A DNA stretch of 64,000 nucleotides, taken from Holophagales bacterium. GTDB lineage: Bacteria; Acidobacteriota; Thermoanaerobaculia; Multivoradales; Multivoraceae. The notes under the pieces are model-generated. The model saw nothing but the letters and a program-made list of their open reading frames with translations. It did not search any database and was not told the DNA's origin. The translations under genes and the position numbers were made by a program. Below are positions 59,989 to 64,000 of this stretch, one piece after another. The DNA lies in assembly GCA_009836625.1 (NCBI GenBank), contig VXVC01000005.1:25345-89344 (forward strand), written 5' to 3'. Position 1 is the stretch's first letter. Each line of letters starts with the position of its first letter.

Positions 59989-61398
59989 ATGAAGCAGGCG
60001 TTCGCTTTGCTCTCCATCCTCGCCCTCGCCGCCCCGCTCGCGGCGGCGAACAACAACGACGCTCCGACGGCCACGCCGACCTACTACGGCGAAGTGCAGA
60101 ACATTCTGGAGCAGAACTGCCAGGTCTGTCACCGCCCGAACGGCGCGAACCTGGGCGGCATGGTGGCGCCGATGGCGTTCACCAGCTACCAGGAGACGCG
60201 GCCCTGGGCGCGTTCGATCGCCCGCCAGGTGGAGGCCGGCCTGATGCCGCCGTGGCATGCCGCCCCGCAGCACCACGGCGTGTTCGAGAACGAGCGCTCA
60301 CTGCCGGATGAGCACAGGGCGGCCCTGATCGCCTGGGCCAAGGGCGGAGCGCCGATGGGCAACGCGGCCGATGCGCCGCCGGCAAAGGTCTGGGAGGCCA
60401 ACGACGGCTGGACGATCGGCGAGCCCGACCTGGTCATGGACATGGGCCAGGACTTCTTCGTCGAGGATGACGTCCGCGACCAGTACGTCAACTTCGAGAC
60501 GGTGATCACGGAAGAGATGCTGCCCGAGCCGCGCTGGATCAAGGCGGTCGAGTTCCGCCCGGGCGGTCCGGTCGTGCATCACATCATCGCGCGCCCCTTC
60601 GGCGGCATCGCCCCGGGCAACGACCCGACGGTCCACGACGACGGCTTCGGCACCCTGGTCAAGCCGGGCACCACGATCCGCTGGAACATGCACTACCACA
60701 AGGAGCCGGGGCCGGGCACCGGCACCTGGGATCGTTCGTCGGTGGCGCTTCGGTTCTACCCCAAGGACTACAAGCCGGACCACGTGATGCAGAACGAGGC
60801 GATGGGCAAGTTCGACTTCGAGATACCGCCCGGCGACTCGAACTACGTGGCCAAGACGACGACGAAGTTCGAGCGCGACGCGCTGCTGCTCGGCTACACG
60901 CCGCACATGCATCTGCGCGGCAAGTCGGCCCACTACCTTGCGAAGTACCCTGACGGCACGGAAGAGGTTCTTCTCGACGTGCCCCGGTACGACTTCAACT
61001 GGCAGACCCACTACAAGTACCACGCGGGCGGCAAGCGGATCCCGGCCGGCACCGAGATCGAGCTGACGATGACGTGGGACAACTCGGCCGACAACCCGGC
61101 GAACCCGGACCCCACCGAGACCGTCGTCTACGGTGGCCCGACGACCTCCGAGATGATGTTCGGCTTCATCTCCTACGCCGATGCGGAGCCCGGGTACAAC
61201 CCGTCGAACACCGGATTCCTGAGTCAGCAGCGGTTCGACCGCGATGGCTTCAGGAAGTTCATCAAGGAGAACGCTGGCGCAGATTGGGACTCGCTGAGCG
61301 AGGAGGAGCAGGGCCGGCTGTTCCGCCGGTTCCGCCAGCAGCAGCGGCAGAGCTCCGATAGCGCTGCCGGCGAAGGCACCGTCAGCGGCGGTGAGTAG
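59989..61398 (+). CDS. Exported cytochrome c / copper type II monooxygenase-like protein
   Basis: 469 residues, signal peptide (ALLSILALAAPLAAA). Heme motif CQVCH (residues about 43-47) in a short cytochrome c domain with candidate Met ligand GLMPPWHA. Then a PHM-like beta-sandwich pair: FRPGGPVVHHIIARPFGG, TIRWNMHYHKEPGP and LLLGYTPHMHLRGKSAHYLA, whose His residues match copper ligands of ascorbate-dependent monooxygenases. The heme could supply the electrons that ascorbate gives in animals (inference). Strong SD GGAGGAGG; a TACTGT box lies at 59938. A terminator follows. Confidence 0.82.
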   Translation: MKQAFALLSILALAAPLAAANNNDAPTATPTYYGEVQNILEQNCQVCHRPNGANLGGMVAPMAFTSYQETRPWARSIARQVEAGLMPPWHAAPQHHGVFENERSLPDEHRAALIAWAKGGAPMGNAADAPPAKVWEANDGWTIGEPDLVMDMGQDFFVEDDVRDQYVNFETVITEEMLPEPRWIKAVEFRPGGPVVHHIIARPFGGIAPGNDPTVHDDGFGTLVKPGTTIRWNMHYHKEPGPGTGTWDRSSVALRFYPKDYKPDHVMQNEAMGKFDFEIPPGDSNYVAKTTTKFERDALLLGYTPHMHLRGKSAHYLAKYPDGTEEVLLDVPRYDFNWQTHYKYHAGGKRIPAGTEIELTMTWDNSADNPANPDPTETVVYGGPTTSEMMFGFISYADAEPGYNPSNTGFLSQQRFDRDGFRKFIKENAGADWDSLSEEEQGRLFRRFRQQQRQSSDSAAGEGTVSGGE

Positions 61399-61429
61399 GC
61401 CCTGCCGACAGTCGCTTCGTGAAATCGAC

Positions 61430-61469
61430 AACCCCGCTCCGGCTTCGGCCGCGGCGGGGTTTCGTTGTT
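61430..61469 (+). terminator. Intrinsic terminator after cytochrome/copper protein gene
   Basis: AACCCCGC and GCGGGGTT arms with a GC-rich inner hairpin, followed by TTTCGTTGTT. Confidence 0.65.
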
Positions 61470-61486
61470 AGCGGAGCCGGTCGCAC

Positions 61487-61516
61487 TGGGTGCGCCGGCG
61501 TCCTCGCCGGCATCCG
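61487..61516. repeat. REP-like palindromic repeat, copy B
   Basis: Matches copy A (21176-21205) at 29 of 30 positions; GCCGGCG/CGCCGGC stem. A second hairpin, CCGCCgcaGGCGG, and the tail CCGGACCGG follow to about 61540, parallel to copy A. It lies between two convergent genes. Confidence 0.7.
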
Positions 61517-61550
61517 CCGCAGGCGGCTTCTGCCGGACCGGCGCCGCTGA

Positions 61551-63311
61551 CTAGCGGAGCCGGTCCAGCAGTCCGGTCGAGCGCGACGTCGTTCGCATGA
61601 CGGCCGCACGGACCGCGTCCTCGTTCGCCATCACGGTGACCCGCTCCCGCGCTCTGGTCACTGCCGTGTAGAACAGTTCGCGGGTGTTCACCCGCGACTC
61701 CGCGGGGCCGGGGACGATGACGAGATCGTCGTACTCCGAACCCTGGGCCCGATGCACGGTAAGGGCGAAAAAGCTCTCGTGCTGCGGCAGGCGGGCGAGC
61801 GGGACGAGATGGCGCTCGCCCTCACGGTCGAGGTCCGGGAACCAGACCTTGGGACGCCCGGAGCCGCCGGGCACGACGACGCCGGTGTCGCCGTTCGAGA
61901 GGTTCGTCTGGCGGTCGTTGCGGCTGACGATGATCGGACGCCCGACGTAGAACTCGTCGCGATGCGACCGACGCCCCATTCGAGCGAGACGGCGCTCGAC
62001 CAGACGGTTGAAGCGCTGTGTCCCGAACGGTCCCCGCCGGTGGCTGCAGAGCACCCGCTCCGAGGGGAACGGGTCGGCGGCTTCAGGGTCTGCTTCCAGC
62101 GTTGCCATGTGCTCCGCCCAGGTCTCTGCGCACTTCTCCGCGAAGCGGTCGAACGCGTCCTCGTCCGCGAGCGGTTCCAACCGAGTCTCCGCATCGGACC
62201 CTCTCCGAAGGACGGCGGCCGCGCCGGCGGCGTCGCCGGCGACGATGGCCCGCGCCAGACGGCCGATAGCCGAGTGCTCGGCGAAGCGGTAGTTCTTCCG
62301 CAGGGTCGTCACGGAACGGACCAGCGGCCCCGCTTCCCCGGCCCTGCACAGGTCGCTGAAGACCGAGCCCGGCTCCACCGAAGCCAACTGGTTCGCATCG
62401 CCCAGGAGGATCAGCCGGCACCGTGGCGGCAGGGCGGTCGCGAGGCGGTCCATCAGCTTGAGGTCGGCCATCGAGCACTCGTCGACGACCAGGGCGTCGA
62501 GACGGCTGAGGCGGCTGGTCCGGCTCGCCAGCAGGCGGTGGATCGTCCAGGCCTCGGCCGGGAACTCCCGGATGCCTGGAACGTCGTCGAGCGGCGGCTG
62601 GGCGAGTTTCCCGCGCACGGACTCCTGGATGCGCGAGGCCGCCTTGCCCGTCGGCGCCGCCAGGCCAATGCGCCGCGGGTCGGCGAGGCCCTCGGCGACG
62701 AGGACGGCGATCAGCTTGGCCGCGAGCGTCGTCTTGCCGGTGCCGGGACCGCCGGTCACGATGCATAGCCGACATTCGAGCGCTGTTCGGAGCGCGGCGA
62801 CCGCCTCGGTCGTTCGGTCCTCCCGTTGGTCGAACATCCGGGCGATCGCCCGTTCGACGCCGGGAATCGGCTCGCTGTCCGTAGCCAGCGCGACCAGCCG
62901 CTCGGCGAGGCGGCATTCGGCGTCGAACAGGCGGTGCAGGTAGAGGCGGTCGCGGTCGAGGACGAGAGGCCGCTCGGCGTCGGGGCTTTCTCCGGCGGCG
63001 ACGACCGGGCTTCCCAGCAGCGTTTCGAGCAGGGCGTCTGGCCGGGGCAACGCGATCTCCAGCACCTCGGGGTCCGGAGCCTCGGCCGAACGATCCGTAT
63101 CGGGTTGCTCCACCAGCTCGGCGATCGGGCGGCTCGCGCTGCGCAGGTCCAGGCAGGTGTGCCCGCCTCTGTGGACCGCGCTGGTGACGGCGGCAGCCAA
63201 TGCCGCGTCCTCGCTTGATCCCAGGCGCATCAGGAGCAGGGCGAAGCAGCGGTCGATCTCGGCCAGGATGCCGGCATCCGTCAGCGCGGTGATTTGCGCG
63301 TGGGCCCTCAT
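61551..63311 (-). CDS. recD: RecBCD exonuclease V alpha subunit
   Basis: 586 residues. Superfamily 1B helicase: Walker A GGPGTGKTT (from residue 187), LAAPTGKAASRIQESV, WTIHRLLASR, Walker B ALVVDECSMADL, LILLGDANQLASVEPGSVFS, RKNYRF, and C-terminal FFALTVHRAQGSEYDDLVIV. It is the 5'-3' motor of RecBCD in double-strand break repair. The start overlaps the recB stop by 4 bases. Presence of RecBCD rather than AddAB is noted. Confidence 0.92.
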   Translation of the reverse strand: MRAHAQITALTDAGILAEIDRCFALLLMRLGSSEDAALAAAVTSAVHRGGHTCLDLRSASRPIAELVEQPDTDRSAEAPDPEVLEIALPRPDALLETLLGSPVVAAGESPDAERPLVLDRDRLYLHRLFDAECRLAERLVALATDSEPIPGVERAIARMFDQREDRTTEAVAALRTALECRLCIVTGGPGTGKTTLAAKLIAVLVAEGLADPRRIGLAAPTGKAASRIQESVRGKLAQPPLDDVPGIREFPAEAWTIHRLLASRTSRLSRLDALVVDECSMADLKLMDRLATALPPRCRLILLGDANQLASVEPGSVFSDLCRAGEAGPLVRSVTTLRKNYRFAEHSAIGRLARAIVAGDAAGAAAVLRRGSDAETRLEPLADEDAFDRFAEKCAETWAEHMATLEADPEAADPFPSERVLCSHRRGPFGTQRFNRLVERRLARMGRRSHRDEFYVGRPIIVSRNDRQTNLSNGDTGVVVPGGSGRPKVWFPDLDREGERHLVPLARLPQHESFFALTVHRAQGSEYDDLVIVPGPAESRVNTRELFYTAVTRARERVTVMANEDAVRAAVMRTTSRSTGLLDRLR

Positions 63312-64000
63312 GGCGCGCTCGCTTCGCCGCTCAGGCAGGCATCGAGTTCCTCGATGCAGGCACGCGACGGCCGGTCCCGGAATACGCCGCTGCCGGGGGC
63401 GCTCGGTCTCATGCCGCGCAGGAAGAGATAGAACGCGCCGCCGATGTGCCGGTCGTAGTCGTAGTCCGGCAGGCGCAGCCGCAGCAGGCGGTGCAGCGCG
63501 GTCAGGTAGAGGAGGTACTGGAGGTGGTAGCCGTGTTCCCGCATCGCCTCGGCGAGCGCCTCCTCCGAGAACGCCGAGAGATCGTTGCCCAGGCGGTTCG
63601 ACTTGTAATCGATGACGTACCAGCGACCGTCGTGCCGCGCCGTGAGGTCGATGTAGCCGTGGAGGAAACCCCTGATCCGGTCATCGTCTTCGGCCAGCCG
63701 GTGGTCGTAGCCGTGCTCTTCGAGGCAGCGACCGAGCTCCGGCCGTTTGAGCGCTCCAACCGGCAGGTGGAACTCCATCTCGGCGATCGCGCCCTCGAGG
63801 TCGGAGAGCCGGAAGACGCCCCCCGCCTCGCCGGGCTGCATGAGCGGCGTGTCGAACGCGTTGGCCACCAGCGAACGCGCGACCGGCAGCCACTGCTGCC
63901 CGAAGCCGTAGCGGGACAGGGCGTCCCCGCAGGCCTCGTCCGGCTCCGGCGGTTCGGGGCTGCCGAGCAGCCGCTCGAAGATCTCGTGCAGGCACCTGCC
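63308..64000 (-). CDS. recB: RecBCD beta subunit, C-terminal nuclease part (truncated by window edge)
   Basis: The last about 230 codons of RecB. It begins (at the window edge) GRCLHEIFERLLG, a typical start of the nuclease domain, and carries the catalytic block GYIDLTARHDGRWYVIDYKS (Asp and the DYKS lysine), then YHLQYLLYLTALHRLLRLRL. The helicase part lies beyond base 64000. It overlaps recD by 4 bases. Confidence 0.9.
   Translation of the reverse strand, partial: GRCLHEIFERLLGSPEPPEPDEACGDALSRYGFGQQWLPVARSLVANAFDTPLMQPGEAGGVFRLSDLEGAIAEMEFHLPVGALKRPELGRCLEEHGYDHRLAEDDDRIRGFLHGYIDLTARHDGRWYVIDYKSNRLGNDLSAFSEEALAEAMREHGYHLQYLLYLTALHRLLRLRLPDYDYDRHIGGAFYLFLRGMRPSAPGSGVFRDRPSRACIEELDACLSGEASAP

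Overview
The window is GC-rich, gene-dense DNA from a Gram-negative bacterium: there are TonB-dependent receptors, a TonB-type energy transducer, RND efflux parts, an outer-membrane factor, a lipid A-type acyltransferase and RecB/RecD. Many small exported protein families (DUF6152, DUF2911, DUF6265 types), formylglycine-type sulfatases, a quinoprotein dehydrogenase, AbgT and a large uncharacterised secreted family suggest a heterotrophic, possibly marine or host-associated Acidobacteriota-like organism. The phylum is an inference. No rRNA, tRNA, CRISPR array, prophage or insertion sequence was seen. Coding density is very high, and no gene-free stretch exceeds about 220 bases.

Layout. 1-6.0 kb: a truncated TonB receptor with a His/Asp-rich loop, a small exported Cys/His protein, a lipoprotein sulfatase, then crotonase, exported HpcH/HpaI aldolase and an SDR. 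6.1-12.2 kb: a same-strand run with three members of the secreted family (one fused to two VOC domains), a DUF6152 protein, a TonB-domain protein and a second sulfatase with no normal start codon. 12.2-18.4 kb: CocE-type hydrolase, HExxH metalloprotease, Tat-exported PhoD-like phosphatase, AbgT transporter and a small basic protein. 18.4-24.6 kb: two more secreted-family genes, a sodium:solute symporter, a serine beta-lactamase-fold hydrolase and a DUF1295 membrane protein. 24.7-33.1 kb: GST, ZIP metal transporter with a His-rich tail, quinohemoprotein dehydrogenase, two more secreted-family genes and an operon of small enzymes. 33.1-37.4 kb: sarcosine-oxidase-type operon in which alpha and gamma parts are fused and the alpha part keeps iron-sulfur cysteines. 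37.5-40.8 kb: FabG/FabF pair and an MpaB-type (DUF2236) oxygenase. 40.9-49.2 kb: a six-gene operon from TonB receptor to RND permease, including HupE and a membrane-anchored protein. 49.2-56.3 kb: exported RidA, then an operon of outer-membrane factor, periplasmic adaptor, GH16 glucanase, second adaptor, ACP and acyltransferase. 56.4-61.4 kb: squalene/phytoene synthase, second MpaB-type oxygenase, kynureninase, and a cytochrome c/copper-monooxygenase-like protein. 61.5-64 kb: recD and the end of recB.

Main themes. (1) Seven copies of one secreted domain sharing two invariant cysteines. (2) Metal handling: two receptors and a ZIP carrier with His/Asp-rich segments, plus HupE. (3) Envelope export and lipid modification: RND parts, ACP, acyltransferase. 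(4) Oxidative catabolism: quinoprotein, sarcosine oxidase type, kynureninase, MpaB-type oxygenases. (5) Two kinds of gene start: some genes have strong Shine-Dalgarno sequences, while about nine have none and instead carry a TANNNT -10-like box 6-13 bases before the start codon, which suggests leaderless transcripts.
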